Source: Acidimicrobiaceae bacterium
GTDB lineage: Bacteria > Actinomycetota > Acidimicrobiia > Acidimicrobiales > RAAP-2
NCBI GenBank assembly: GCA_003164095.1
Contig: PLRX01000030.1
Span: forward strand, 26,713-84,569
DNA length: 57,857 bases
Direction: 5' to 3'
Part shown: in pieces, positions 34,493 through 43,340 of the stretch
Layout: each line of letters begins with the position of its first letter
How positions within the stretch are numbered: position 1 is the first letter of the stretch
Notes under the pieces: model-generated
Database searches by the model: none
Seen by the model: only the letters and a program-made list of their open reading frames with translations
What the model was told of the DNA's origin: nothing
Program-made: the position numbers and the translations under genes

Positions 34493-35488
34493 TCAGGGCG
34501 CTGCCGTGGCACCCGTCGACGTCGGGGTCGTGGTCGTCGTCGAGCCCGTCGAACCCGATGTCGAGGCCGCGGGCGAGGTGCCCGGCGTTGCCGTGGCCGA
34601 CGGGCTGAAGGTGGCCACGAACGGCGTGTGGAGCGGCGAGGGCAGCACGACCGGGATGGTGTCCACGGCGAGGGTCAGGGTGGGCGTCCCGAACTGCACG
34701 GTGGTGGTGCCCGAGGCCTGGACGTTCTGCACCGTGCCGGTGGTCAGTTCACCCGCCCAGACCGCCTTGCCGGTCGTCGACGAGTCGACCTCGACCCAGC
34801 ACGTGCCGGTGCCGGTCAGGGTGATCTGGTAGGTGGTGTGGGGAAGCGTGTACGTGGCCGAGGTGCCGCCCGAGCCGGTCGTGGTGGCGACGAACTGCGT
34901 CGGCAGGGTGGTCGGCGTGGGACGCGTCGTCGGCGTGGGCCGGCTCGTGGTCGTCGTCGTGCCGCCGCGGGCGTGGTGCGGCCGGGTGGTCGTCGTCGAT
35001 GCGTGGGCGGCGGTGTGCGACTTGTGGCTGCCGATGAGCGCGAGCGCTCCGATCACCACGATCACGGCGATGATCACCATCACTCCGGTGCCGGGCCGGC
35101 GTCGATGGTTCATCGAGTCGAGCGCCATGCGCTGCGCCCGGTCGGCCCGGGCCGGGGTGGTCGGCTCCGCTCCGATGGGCCGGCCGCGCTCCACCGGGCG
35201 GGCATCGTCGAAGACGATGGGAGCGTCGGGATCGGGAAAGTCGTCGGTCCCCCGCACCGGGACCGGGGGCACCACCCGTTCGGTCGTCGCCCCGGACTGG
35301 CTCGTCGGCACCACCCGGACGGGACGGACCGTCGACGGCTCGATCCGCCCGGACAGGTGCTCGAGCGTGCCCAGCGCGTGGTTGTAGTTCTGGACCGAGT
35401 GGGCGTCGGCACCGCGGGGTCGACGGGCGATGACGACCACGACGGCCACCACCACCAGCACCACAGCCACGAGCGCGAGGGTCCACAT
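34493..35488 (-). CDS. Two-segment membrane protein with RodZ-like (DUF4115) C-terminal domain
   Basis: Protein of 331 residues: an N-terminal hydrophobic segment (1-21), a ~110-residue soluble part rich in Pro/Arg/Asp, a second hydrophobic segment (about 137-154, VMVIIAVIVVIGALALIG), a Thr/Pro/His-rich spacer and then a beta-rich domain (about 205-290). The latter reads GTCWVEVDSSTTGKAVWAGEL ... VQFGTPTLTLAVDTIPVVLP, close to the periplasmic domain of RodZ-type morphology proteins. The N-terminal helix-turn-helix of true RodZ is absent. A cell-envelope or shape role is possible. The C-terminus is low-complexity Thr/Ser. Confidence 0.75.
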   Translation of the reverse strand: MWTLALVAVVLVVVAVVVVIARRPRGADAHSVQNYNHALGTLEHLSGRIEPSTVRPVRVVPTSQSGATTERVVPPVPVRGTDDFPDPDAPIVFDDARPVERGRPIGAEPTTPARADRAQRMALDSMNHRRRPGTGVMVIIAVIVVIGALALIGSHKSHTAAHASTTTTRPHHARGGTTTTTSRPTPTTRPTPTTLPTQFVATTTGSGGTSATYTLPHTTYQITLTGTGTCWVEVDSSTTGKAVWAGELTTGTVQNVQASGTTTVQFGTPTLTLAVDTIPVVLPSPLHTPFVATFSPSATATPGTSPAASTSGSTGSTTTTTPTSTGATAAP

Positions 35489-35589
35489 CCGGTCTATTCA
35501 ACCCCGAAACGCCCCCCGGGGGTGGAGTCGGGCCCGCGCGACGGACCGCGTCCGGCGTGGCTCGCGGCGTATCTCCCCTGGTCAGACGC

Positions 35590-36390
35590 TCAGATCGCCG
35601 TGACGGCAGTCATCCCACCGTCGACGGTCAGGTGTGCCCCGGTCACGAACGACGCCTGGTCGCTGAGCAGGAAGCGGATCGGGTCGGCGATCTCCGAGGG
35701 CTCGGCGATCCGACGGAGGGGAGTCCTCGCCTCGACCTCCTCGCGGAACCCCGGGAGTTCGAAGGCCGGCTCGAGCATGGGGGTCACCACCGCGCCCGGA
35801 CAGACGGCATTGACCCGGAAGCCCTCGAGGGCGTACCGCTGAGCGAGGGAGCGCATCACGCCGAGGACCCCGCCCTTGGAGGCGCAGTAGGCGGTCAGCA
35901 CCGAACTCCCGAAGAGCCCCTCGATGGACGAGATGAGCACGATGGCCGATCCGGGGCCCGCCTCGCGGAACGGGGGAAGCAGGTGGCGGCCGATGACGGC
36001 CGCGGCCCGCAGGTTGACGTTGAGGGTCGCATCCCAGATCTCGTCGTCGAGGTCGTCGACGGTGGCGGCACCGGACACCCCGGCCGCGTGGACGAACCCG
36101 CCGAGCGACCCGAGTGCCGCGGCGGCATCAGCCACCGCACCGGGCACGGCTGACGAGTCGGCCACGTCGACGACGGCCGCGTGTGCCGTCACCCCGAGTT
36201 CACGGCAGCGCGCCGCCGTCTGCTCGGCGCCGGGCCCGTCGATGTCCCACACGGCGACCGGGCGGCCGACCTCGGCCAGGGCGACGGCAGTGGCTCGCCC
36301 GATCCCCGAGCCCCCACCGGTGATGAGCACACCGGTGCCCGGCGTGCCGAGGAGGAAGGTGGACAGATCGTTCGGTCGCGTGTCGGTCAT
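35590..36390 (-). CDS. SDR-family oxidoreductase
   Basis: Classical SDR of 266 residues: TGGGSGIG cofactor loop, acidic VWDIDG after strand 2 (NAD preference), HAAG in place of NNAG, catalytic Ser in ISSIEG, YCASK pair, and CPGAVVTPM. Substrate unknown; family members reduce or oxidise sugars, steroids or acyl chains. The ATG at 36390 starts the family-like sequence. It is the last of four minus-strand genes that begin at 38391, separated from the epimerase-like gene by a 60-nt gap. Confidence 0.88.
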   Translation of the reverse strand: MTDTRPNDLSTFLLGTPGTGVLITGGGSGIGRATAVALAEVGRPVAVWDIDGPGAEQTAARCRELGVTAHAAVVDVADSSAVPGAVADAAAALGSLGGFVHAAGVSGAATVDDLDDEIWDATLNVNLRAAAVIGRHLLPPFREAGPGSAIVLISSIEGLFGSSVLTAYCASKGGVLGVMRSLAQRYALEGFRVNAVCPGAVVTPMLEPAFELPGFREEVEARTPLRRIAEPSEIADPIRFLLSDQASFVTGAHLTVDGGMTAVTAI

Positions 36391-36450
36391 GGGGTGAGTT
36401 TTCCAGACACCCGGGGTTCGGCGGCACCCCGGGTGCACCTGGGTGGCGTC

Positions 36451-37002
36451 TCAGGTGCGCAGACCGAGGTACGGCTGGCGACCGGCGGGGATGTCCGCCC
36501 GGCGCGGGTTCTGCTGGTCGCGGGCCGACAGCACCGGGTCGTTCACTCCCCAGTCGCCGGCGATCGCCGGGTCGTCCCACGCCACACCCAGCTCGTCGTC
36601 GGGGTTGTAGTACCCGTCGACCAGGTACCAGAGCGTGAGGTCGGTCAGCGACGCGAAGCCGTGGGCCACGCCGGGCGGGATGAACAGGCCGCGGTCGTGG
36701 TCGCCCGACAGGTCGAGGGAGAGCGTGGCGCCGTCGGTCGGCGACCCCTGGCGCAGGTCGTGGAGGACCACCCGGGCAGTGCCCGCCAGCACGTACCAGT
36801 AGTCCGACTGGTGCAGGTGGTAGTGGAGACCGACCACGGCACCCGCCTGCTTGGTCGAGCGGTTGCCCTGGATCATCTCTCGGCCCAGCGGGAACCAGCT
36901 GCGCCGGTAGGTCTCGACGAACCTGCCCCGCTCGTCGCCATGGGCGTCGGGCTCGACGACGATGACGTCGCGGATGACGTCGGACTCGATGATCTTCGGC
37001 AT
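36451..37002 (-). CDS. RmlC-like cupin (dTDP-4-dehydrorhamnose 3,5-epimerase family)
   Basis: Cupin-fold protein of 183 residues. The catalytic-His region GLHYHLHQSDYWYVLAG and the IPPGVAHGF turn match the RmlC family, as do DERGRFVETYRRSWF at the start and WDDPAIAGDWG near the end. Family enzymes epimerise dTDP-keto sugars for rhamnose or other deoxysugars. No other rhamnose genes are nearby, so the true substrate is uncertain. It starts 4 nt past the flavin-reductase stop. Confidence 0.87.
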   Translation of the reverse strand: MPKIIESDVIRDVIVVEPDAHGDERGRFVETYRRSWFPLGREMIQGNRSTKQAGAVVGLHYHLHQSDYWYVLAGTARVVLHDLRQGSPTDGATLSLDLSGDHDRGLFIPPGVAHGFASLTDLTLWYLVDGYYNPDDELGVAWDDPAIAGDWGVNDPVLSARDQQNPRRADIPAGRQPYLGLRT

Positions 37003-37006
37003 GGGC

Positions 37007-37537
37007 CTACCCCTCGTGCGGTGCTCGGTCGTGAACCACCGTATCGAAGTGGCTGCGGTAGAAGAGGAGGGGCGAGCCTTCACCGACACCGATGTCGCGC
37101 ACGTGGCCGAGGATCAGCTCGTGGTCGCCCGCGTCGTGCACGAGCGCCACGTCGCAGTCCACCCAGGCGAGGCTCCCCTCGATGATCGGTGACCCCGTGC
37201 CGGGGGCGGGCCGCCAGTCGACGCCGTCGAACTTGGGGCCCCCGGACACGGCGAACCCCATGCACAACTCCTCCTGGTCCTCGCCGAGCACGTTGACGCA
37301 GAAGCTGCCCGAGCGGGCGATGCGGGGCCAGCTCGTCGAGGTCCGGGCCGGGGCGACGGCCACGTACGGCGGGTCGATGGAGAGCGAGACGAAGCTCTGG
37401 CAGGTGAAGCCCACCGGCAGCCCGTCCTCGATTCCCGACACGATGGTCACACCGGTGGCGAACCGGCCCATGGCGTCCTTGAACTGCCCGGAGTCGAACG
37501 GCGGCACCGGCGTGTCCGCCCCGTGGGCCGCGGTCAC
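37007..37537 (-). CDS. Flavin reductase-like FMN-binding protein
   Basis: Protein of 176 residues of the split-barrel flavin reductase family (HpaC/HsaB type): FKDAMGRFATGVTIVS at the start, GFTCQSFVSLSIDPPYVAVAP for flavin binding, FCVNVLGEDQ and HELILGHVRDI. Such proteins supply reduced FMN or FAD to a partner monooxygenase; none is adjacent. The GTG at 37537 overlaps the MBL gene stop by 4 nt (GTGA). The open frame continues far upstream inside the MBL gene, but that part is not family-like. Confidence 0.88.
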   Translation of the reverse strand: MTAAHGADTPVPPFDSGQFKDAMGRFATGVTIVSGIEDGLPVGFTCQSFVSLSIDPPYVAVAPARTSTSWPRIARSGSFCVNVLGEDQEELCMGFAVSGGPKFDGVDWRPAPGTGSPIIEGSLAWVDCDVALVHDAGDHELILGHVRDIGVGEGSPLLFYRSHFDTVVHDRAPHEG

Positions 37538-38391
37538 CGCTTCCTCAGATCGAAGGTCCCGCCCTCTTTGGCCGCGTTGACCTGGACCTTGCCCGTGGAC
37601 TGGGCGACCTGGCGGGCCGACCGCAGCATGGCGTCGAGTTGCCGGTCGGTGTGCCCGGGGTCGTGGTGGAACATGTCGAGCCGCTTGGCCCCGGCGACGT
37701 TCGCCACGTGGACGGCGTAGGCCGGCGTCGAGTGCCCCCAGTCGAACAGCTCGACGAATTCGTCCTCGGTGTACTGCGAGTCGTGGATGAGGAGGTCCAC
37801 GCCCTCGCACAACTCCAGCACCTCGGTCGACACGGTCGTGCGGTCCACCGGAGCCTGGTGGTCGGGCAGGTAGGCGACCGACGCCCCGTCGGCCTCGATG
37901 CGGAAACCGAGGGTATTGCCGATGTGGGCGATGGTCCGGGCCCTGACCGTGATCCCACCCAGCTGGAACTCGTCGCGCCCGTTGAGGTCGTGGTAGCGGA
38001 GCTCGCCCCGGAAGTCCGACATGTGCACGGGAAAGAAGGGTGGCTTCACCATCCCGGCCATGGTGGACTGCAGCGAGTCGTCGGCCTGCGACGGCCCGTA
38101 GATCTCGAGCAGGGCACCCGGGTCGCGCATCGGTGGGAAGAACGGCGTCCCGAGGACGTGGTCGTAGTGCAGGTGCGTGAGGAGGCAGTTGCCGCGCAGC
38201 GGGCGACCAGTCGGTACCAGCGCGGCGTTCAGATGATGTCCGAGCGCCCGCAACCCCGTCCCCATGTCGAGCACGAGGGGCGGCTCGTCGTCGACCTCGA
38301 CCAGGACGCAGGAGGTGTTACCCCCGTACCGCCGCTGCTGGTCGGACGAGCACGGGCACGAGCCCCGGACGCCGAAGTAGGAGATTCGCAC
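37534..38391 (-). CDS. MBL-fold metallo-hydrolase (phosphodiesterase/RNase Z-like group)
   Basis: Protein of 285 residues beginning VRISYFGVRGSCP and GGNTSCVLV, the signature of MBL proteins related to cyclic-nucleotide phosphodiesterases and RNase Z. Metal ligands are visible in THLHYDHVLG (HxHxDH), the His of AHIGNTLG, Asp in YLPDHQAP and His in MFHHDPGH. Lactonase-type specificity is less likely given this N-terminus. It starts at GTG 38391, with a TAGCCT box about 9 nt upstream, divergent from the hydrolase at 38446. It is first in a four-gene run. Confidence 0.87.
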   Translation of the reverse strand: MRISYFGVRGSCPCSSDQQRRYGGNTSCVLVEVDDEPPLVLDMGTGLRALGHHLNAALVPTGRPLRGNCLLTHLHYDHVLGTPFFPPMRDPGALLEIYGPSQADDSLQSTMAGMVKPPFFPVHMSDFRGELRYHDLNGRDEFQLGGITVRARTIAHIGNTLGFRIEADGASVAYLPDHQAPVDRTTVSTEVLELCEGVDLLIHDSQYTEDEFVELFDWGHSTPAYAVHVANVAGAKRLDMFHHDPGHTDRQLDAMLRSARQVAQSTGKVQVNAAKEGGTFDLRKR

Positions 38392-38433
38392 AGTCAGAGG
38401 AGGCTAGTCGGAGCGACACGTGGGCGGCCGGGC

Positions 38434-38439
38434 TAGCTT
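38434..38439 (+). promoter_or_regulatory. -10 box TAGCTT for a leaderless transcript
   Basis: TAGCTT lies 6 nt before the ATG at 38446, with no Shine-Dalgarno sequence. The divergent MBL gene has its own TAGCCT box about 30 bp to the left. Confidence 0.5.
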
Positions 38440-38445
38440 CCGGCC

Positions 38446-39345
38446 ATGCACGCGACCCCCACCCCCGACGCCGCCGTCCGGACCGTCTCCGCCCACGGCC
38501 TCGAGTTCGCCTACCTCGAGGACGGCCCTGCGGACGGCCCCCTGGCACTCTGCCTGCACGGTTTCCCCGACACCGCCCACACGTGGCGCCACCTGCTCCC
38601 CGAACTGGCCGCGGCCGGCTACCACGCCGTCGCACCGTTCCTCCGGGGCTATGCACCGACGGCGGTGCCGTCCGACGGTCGCTACGACACGGGCACGCTG
38701 GCACTCGACGCCTGCGCCCTCCACGAGGCCCTCGGCGGCGACGACCGCGCCGTGATCATCGGCCACGACTGGGGAGCGCTCCTCACCTATCCGGCCGCAG
38801 CAGTCGAACCCGACCGCTGGCGCCGGGTGGTCACCATGGCCGTGCCGCCGCCCGCGTCGATGGGCTTCGGGTTCTTCGACTATGCCCAGCTCCGCCGCAG
38901 CTGGTACGTGTTCGTCTTCCAGACCCCGCTGGCCGAGTTCGCCGTGGGCCAGGACGACATGGCCTTCATCGACCGGCTCTGGGCCGACTGGTCACCCGGG
39001 TACGACGGCGCGTGGGACGCCGCCCGGGTGAAGGAGGCGCTCGCCACCGAGGACCGGCTGTCCGCTGCGATCGGCTACTACCGGGCCATGTTCGCCCCGC
39101 CGTCGGACGACCCGGCAGCCGCAGCCGCAGCCGCGGCCGCTGCCGGCGAGGCCCCTGCACCGCAGCCCACCCTCTACCTCCACGGCGCGGCGGACGGCTG
39201 CATGGGGCTCGAGATCATCGGGCCCGTCACCGACCATCTCGGGCCGGGCTCGGAGCTGGTGGTCGTCGAGGGAGCCGGCCACTTCCTCCAGCTCGAGAAG
39301 CCGGGCGAGGTCAACGGGCACGTGCTGCGCTTCCTCGCCGGCTGA
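38446..39345 (+). CDS. Alpha/beta hydrolase, epoxide hydrolase-like
   Basis: Protein of 299 residues: oxyanion HGFPDTAHTW, nucleophile Asp in GHDWGALL (Asp rather than Ser points to epoxide hydrolase or dehalogenase chemistry), cap domain, and a C-terminal GAGHFLQLEKP with the catalytic His. A run of about ten alanines (near residues 224-234) interrupts the cap-to-core junction and is encoded by a gcagcc-type repeat at about 39115-39146. Substrate unknown. Confidence 0.87.
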   Translation: MHATPTPDAAVRTVSAHGLEFAYLEDGPADGPLALCLHGFPDTAHTWRHLLPELAAAGYHAVAPFLRGYAPTAVPSDGRYDTGTLALDACALHEALGGDDRAVIIGHDWGALLTYPAAAVEPDRWRRVVTMAVPPPASMGFGFFDYAQLRRSWYVFVFQTPLAEFAVGQDDMAFIDRLWADWSPGYDGAWDAARVKEALATEDRLSAAIGYYRAMFAPPSDDPAAAAAAAAAAGEAPAPQPTLYLHGAADGCMGLEIIGPVTDHLGPGSELVVVEGAGHFLQLEKPGEVNGHVLRFLAG

Positions 39346-39395
39346 ACCGGCACGTCCGGACGACGGGTTCCCGTGACCCCGCGCGCACATGCGGG

Positions 39396-40160
39396 TCAGT
39401 CCGGGCCCAGTGCCACGGCGGCCACGGCACGGGCGACCGAGTCCAGCACGGCGAGCCGGTCGGCGTCCTCGGTGGGGACGCAGCGCTTCCGCCACGGGTT
39501 GTAGTCGGTGCCGATGATCCCGGCATGGTCGGTGTCGATCTGGCGGAGCACGACCCGCCACCCGGACTCGGCCAGCCGCCCGGCAGCGGACACGGACCCG
39601 GTCGGCGGCACCACCGGGTCCGCCGTGCCGTGGGCCACGAGCGCGGGCCTGCCGGCGCCGCCCACCGGCTCGCCCGCGTCCCTGTGACCGTCGAACGGCG
39701 ACCCACCGTAGGAGCCGGCCAGACCGACGAGCCCCGATGGGTGCCAGCCGTGGGCGATACCCGGGTGCTCGGCCACGGCCGCCGCGGCGTTCGCACCGAG
39801 CGACCAGCCCGCCAGGACGATCCTGCCGGGATCGCCGCCCAGCTCGCCCGAGGTGGTGCGGGCGAAGGCGATGGAGTCCAGGAGTTCGACCGACCCGATC
39901 ACCGGGTCGTCCGACCGCCAGTCGGGCACGAGCACCAACGGCCCGAGCCGGGCGATGCCGGCGGCAAGCGGTGCGAGGACGTCCCGTTCGTCGGGCCCGC
40001 TGCCGTGCCACAGCAGCACCACCGGGGCGCCCTCGGACTCCGGCGCCCGGAAGACGTCGGTCAGTCGGCCCGGTCGGTACTGCTCCGCGTGGTGGGCCAC
40101 CGCCACCGCCGGGCGGGCAGGCAGGGGCGGCCCGCAGTCCGCGGGGTCGTCAGCCACCAT
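39396..40160 (-). CDS. Alpha/beta hydrolase (esterase-like)
   Basis: Protein of 254 residues with the hydrolase core: HGSG oxyanion segment, nucleophile Ser in GWSLGANAAA, Asp in GTADPVVPP, and His in DTDHAGII. No signal peptide. The start is 12 nt past the stop of the lipoprotein hydrolase, so the pair is probably co-transcribed. Ester or dienelactone-type hydrolysis is plausible; the substrate cannot be told. Confidence 0.82.
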   Translation of the reverse strand: MVADDPADCGPPLPARPAVAVAHHAEQYRPGRLTDVFRAPESEGAPVVLLWHGSGPDERDVLAPLAAGIARLGPLVLVPDWRSDDPVIGSVELLDSIAFARTTSGELGGDPGRIVLAGWSLGANAAAAVAEHPGIAHGWHPSGLVGLAGSYGGSPFDGHRDAGEPVGGAGRPALVAHGTADPVVPPTGSVSAAGRLAESGWRVVLRQIDTDHAGIIGTDYNPWRKRCVPTEDADRLAVLDSVARAVAAVALGPD

Positions 40161-40172
40161 GACCCCGGTGCC

Positions 40173-41630
40173 TCAGCCGTCGAGGCGATCGAGCCAGGGC
40201 ACGACCGTCTTCAGGAAGTCGTTCTGGTCGGGGCTGGCCAGCAGCGGGTCGAGATGGCTGTAGGTATCGGTCCGGCTGACGGTGGTCACGCTCGGGATCT
40301 TCGACTCGGCTTTGTAGGCCTCGGCGCTGCCGACCACGCCGTTGTCCGCCCCGCCGAGGGCGGTCTGGAACGCGAAAAGCGGGACGTCGACCTGCGCGGT
40401 GTGGAGGAGGCGCAGGCCGAGGTAGGTGGCGACGGGCGTCTGCTCGAGCGAGGCAGCGGCGGCGGCATCGATCGAGAGGCGTTCCGGGTAGTACCACTCG
40501 GCGGCGGCCAGTGGGGTCTGGGCGAACGTGTCGACCACGTTCGTGATGGGCGTGATCCCGTCGTCGACCCAGCCGGCGGGCGTGCCGGTCCCGATGTGGC
40601 CCGAGTGGACCTGGATCAGCTTGAGCCCGGGAGGTGACGACCGGTAGTCGAAGGCGTTGCCGAAGAGCGCCTCGTTGATGGCCGGTACCGCCGGCTTGAA
40701 GGAGGCCGGCAGGTAGGGGAACGACTCGAAGGTGGTGGCCGGACCGTTCGGGTCCTTGTAGGCGGTGACGGCACCGACCTCGCTGAAGACGCCGGTGGCC
40801 CACGGCAGTCCGACGCCGAGCAGGTCGAGCCAGGGGCCGCTGGTCTGCAGCTTGGCGATCGACGCCTGCACCGAGGCGATGGTCGGGGGCGTCCCGTAGA
40901 AGCCCTGCGCACCGGCGCAGCCGTCGATGCAGATGATGCCGTTGATTGTCGTGTAGCCCGCCGTGCCGCTGAAGTCCCACGCCGGATAGACCGCCGCCTC
41001 GGTCCCGCCGAGTGAGTGCCCGCCCAGGGTGACGCTCCGCGTGCCACCCTCCCGGGCCTTCATGATCACGGCGTGGAGGTCGTTCATGGCGACCGCCATG
41101 CCCCAGTCGTCCACGAAGCCGTAGTCGGCCGGCTTGAGCGGCTGGTAGTGGTCCGTGATGCTCTTGTCCGCCAGCCAGCCCAGGTAGAAGTCGAACATCT
41201 TCTGCGTGGAGGTCGCGCCCGCCAGGGTGGACCGCACGACGGACTCGTCCTGGAGTACGCCCTCACGGCGCATCTCCGACCAGACCTGCAGGTCCGGCAC
41301 ATGCGTGACCAGGTAGGGCGCCACCAGGTCGAAGTCACCGGCTCCACCGTTCGTGCCCGGCACCAGCACCAGCACGTGCCTGGCCGACGGATCGCCGAAC
41401 GTGCGCACCTGGACCTGGTCGTACTTCGACGGGGTGCCGGCCACCGCCGGCGTGGGGATCGTGAGGACCGACTCCGGCACCGATGCCGGTGCGCCGAGGG
41501 CGATCGGGTCGCCCGGCACCGTCGTGACCGTCGACGACGACGAGGCCGATGAGCTGCCACACCCCGACAGCAGGGCGGCGGTCACCACCGCGACGCAGAC
41601 TGCCGTCGTCCATCTCCCGAACCGTCGCAT
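40173..41630 (-). CDS. Predicted lipoprotein of the alpha/beta hydrolase fold
   Basis: Exported protein of 485 residues. The signal peptide ends in a lipobox (ALLSGC, Cys at about 24), so it should be lipid-anchored at the outer face of the membrane. A Ser-rich linker follows, then LVPGTNGGAGDFDLV (oxyanion region), nucleophile Ser in GGHSLGGTEAAVYPAWD, and a C-terminal Asp/His region (TDTYSHLDPLLA). The length exceeds simple esterases. A GGGGGAG ribosome-binding site precedes the ATG at 41630, and a 14-bp palindrome lies further upstream. Natural substrate unknown. Confidence 0.85.
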   Translation of the reverse strand: MRRFGRWTTAVCVAVVTAALLSGCGSSSASSSSTVTTVPGDPIALGAPASVPESVLTIPTPAVAGTPSKYDQVQVRTFGDPSARHVLVLVPGTNGGAGDFDLVAPYLVTHVPDLQVWSEMRREGVLQDESVVRSTLAGATSTQKMFDFYLGWLADKSITDHYQPLKPADYGFVDDWGMAVAMNDLHAVIMKAREGGTRSVTLGGHSLGGTEAAVYPAWDFSGTAGYTTINGIICIDGCAGAQGFYGTPPTIASVQASIAKLQTSGPWLDLLGVGLPWATGVFSEVGAVTAYKDPNGPATTFESFPYLPASFKPAVPAINEALFGNAFDYRSSPPGLKLIQVHSGHIGTGTPAGWVDDGITPITNVVDTFAQTPLAAAEWYYPERLSIDAAAAASLEQTPVATYLGLRLLHTAQVDVPLFAFQTALGGADNGVVGSAEAYKAESKIPSVTTVSRTDTYSHLDPLLASPDQNDFLKTVVPWLDRLDG

Positions 41631-41674
41631 CGCGCTCCCCCGGATCGCACCCCGTGTCGCGCCGACGGGGGAGC

Positions 41675-41688
41675 CGCCCGATCGGGCG
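41675..41688. promoter_or_regulatory. 14-bp perfect palindrome upstream of the lipoprotein gene
   Basis: CGCCCGATCGGGCG is self-complementary and lies about 45 nt before the ATG at 41630, in the gap to mutY. It could be an operator or a terminator stem; the surrounding gap shows no other structure except repeated ATCGAC words. Confidence 0.4.
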
Positions 41689-41800
41689 ACCGCTCCACCG
41701 TAGCCAGCGACGCCACGCACCGGCACGACCTGCCACATCGACGTCTCGTATCGACAGGGCCATCGACGTGGACATGCCGGTGTGGCCCGACCTGCGCTCC

Positions 41801-42724
41801 TCACGGGAGGCGGAGCGCCCCCGCCGGGTCCCGGACGGCCAGCCCCTCGGCGACCAGCCCCTCGGCGACACGTCGGGCCCGGTCCGTGTCGCCGGGCCAA
41901 CCCGCGGTCACCGCCACCTCGTCGGGGCCGACCGGCCCGGTCCGCAGCGCGGCCACGAGTCGGCCCCGGCCCTGCCGGTCCGAGCCGTCGAAGCGCGCCT
42001 GCACCGTCGAGACCCCGGCCGATCCCTTCGCCGGGTCGGGTTCCGGCCGGCCGGCCACTGCCCACCGGCATCGCCGCCGCACCGGGCAGGCACCACAGAC
42101 CGGGGTGCGTGACATGCACACCAGTGCTCCGAGGTCGAGCAGCGCCTGGCCGAAGGACCAGCCGCGCCCGGAGGGGACCATCGCATCGACCAGCGCCTGC
42201 GCCTCCGCCGGTCGCAGGGACCTCCCCTCGACGGCGCGGGACAGCACGCGACCGGCGTTGGTGTCGACCACCCCCACGTCGCGGTCGAAGGCGAACGCCA
42301 GGATCGCCCGAGCCGTGTACGGCCCGATTCCGGGAAGCGCCAGCAGAGCGTCGAGGTCGTCGGGGACCTGCCCGTCGTGCCGGTCGACCACTGCGGCGGC
42401 GGCCAGGTGGAGGTTCCGGGCCCGCCGGTTGTAGCCCATGCCCCGCCAGGCCCGGAGGATGTCGCCGAGCGGGGCGGCGGCACAGTCCGACGCGGTCGGG
42501 AACTCGGCAAGGAATCGGTGGTAGGCCGGCACGACGCGCGACAGCTGGGTCTGCTGGGCCAGGGTCTCGCTCACCAGGACGGCCCAGGGGTCGCGGGTGG
42601 ACCGCCACGGGAGGTCGTCACGGCGGGTGGCGCCGCCGTCGGCCCGCCCCCAGCCCTCGATCGCAGCGCCGATCGCCCGGGTCTGGCGCACCGGGCGGAC
42701 GGCGGTCCGTGCCGACGCGGTCAT
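41801..42724 (-). CDS. mutY: A/G-specific adenine glycosylase, short form
   Basis: Removes adenine mispaired with 8-oxoguanine. The protein has 307 residues: catalytic Glu53 (VSETLAQQTQ), HhH motif LPGIGPYTARA, catalytic Asp154 (VVDTNAGRVLSR) and the [4Fe-4S] loop Cys203-x6-Cys210-x2-Cys213-x5-Cys219. The C-terminal NUDIX-like 8-oxoG-recognition domain of E. coli MutY is replaced by a ~60-residue winged-helix-like tail (GRLVAALRTGPVGPDEVAV). The ATG at 42724 is preferred; a longer frame overlaps the MaoC gene. It is a client of the SUF system. Confidence 0.92.
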   Translation of the reverse strand: MTASARTAVRPVRQTRAIGAAIEGWGRADGGATRRDDLPWRSTRDPWAVLVSETLAQQTQLSRVVPAYHRFLAEFPTASDCAAAPLGDILRAWRGMGYNRRARNLHLAAAAVVDRHDGQVPDDLDALLALPGIGPYTARAILAFAFDRDVGVVDTNAGRVLSRAVEGRSLRPAEAQALVDAMVPSGRGWSFGQALLDLGALVCMSRTPVCGACPVRRRCRWAVAGRPEPDPAKGSAGVSTVQARFDGSDRQGRGRLVAALRTGPVGPDEVAVTAGWPGDTDRARRVAEGLVAEGLAVRDPAGALRLP

Positions 42725-42764
42725 CCGGGGTGTCCCTCCACGGGCCGCCACCCGGGTCGGGACG

Positions 42765-43277
42765 TCACCCCCAGACGTCTTCCCCATAGGGACGTCGACG
42801 TGGCGGCGCGAACGCCTCCTTCCAGACCATGACCTTGCGGCGGAAGAAGCAGACCTCGTCGCCGTGCTGGTTGAACGCCTTGGTCTCGACGGTCACCACG
42901 CCACGGTCGTCACGCGACTTCGACTCGACCTTGTCGATGACGATGGTCTCGGCGTAGATGGTGTCGCCGTGGAAGGTCGGCGCACGGTGCAGGAGCGACT
43001 CGACCTCCAGGTTGGCGATGGCCGCGCCGCTCACGTCGGGAACGCTCATCCCGAGGGCGAGCGAGTACACGAGGTTGCCCACGACGACGTTCTTCTTCTG
43101 GACCGACTCGTTCTCGGCGAACCACGCGTTGGTGTGCAGCGGGTGGTGGTTCATGGTGATCATGCAGAAGAGGTGGTCGTCCGCCTCGGTGATCGTCTTG
43201 CCGGGCCAGTGCCGGTAGATGTCGCCTGGGGTGAAGTCCTCGAAGTGGCGGCCGAACGGGCGGTCATACGTGGTCAT
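42765..43277 (-). CDS. MaoC-family dehydratase, possibly mesaconyl-CoA hydratase
   Basis: Hot-dog-fold enoyl-CoA hydratase of 170 residues. The hydratase-2 catalytic region is seen in FCMITMNHHPLHTNAWFAE (Asp/His-type pair with NHHPLH), with VVVGNLVYSLALGMSVPDVSG and APTFHGDTIYAET. Actinobacterial homologues with this exact pattern lie beside ethylmalonyl-CoA pathway genes, and the large acyl-CoA dehydrogenase 1.4 kb away also fits that route. The pathway call is inference. A TACTAT box 8 nt upstream suggests a leaderless message. Confidence 0.85.
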   Translation of the reverse strand: MTTYDRPFGRHFEDFTPGDIYRHWPGKTITEADDHLFCMITMNHHPLHTNAWFAENESVQKKNVVVGNLVYSLALGMSVPDVSGAAIANLEVESLLHRAPTFHGDTIYAETIVIDKVESKSRDDRGVVTVETKAFNQHGDEVCFFRRKVMVWKEAFAPPRRRPYGEDVWG

Positions 43278-43285
43278 GACCGCCG

Positions 43286-43291
43286 ATAGTA
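43286..43291 (-). promoter_or_regulatory. -10 box TACTAT for the MaoC gene
   Basis: On the minus strand TACTAT is followed by 8 nt and the ATG at 43277. It is among the best -10 matches in the window. Confidence 0.55.
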
Positions 43292-43340
43292 GGCGGCCCC
43301 GGCGGCGTGCCGACCCGGCGGCGCGTGCCGCCCCGTGCCC

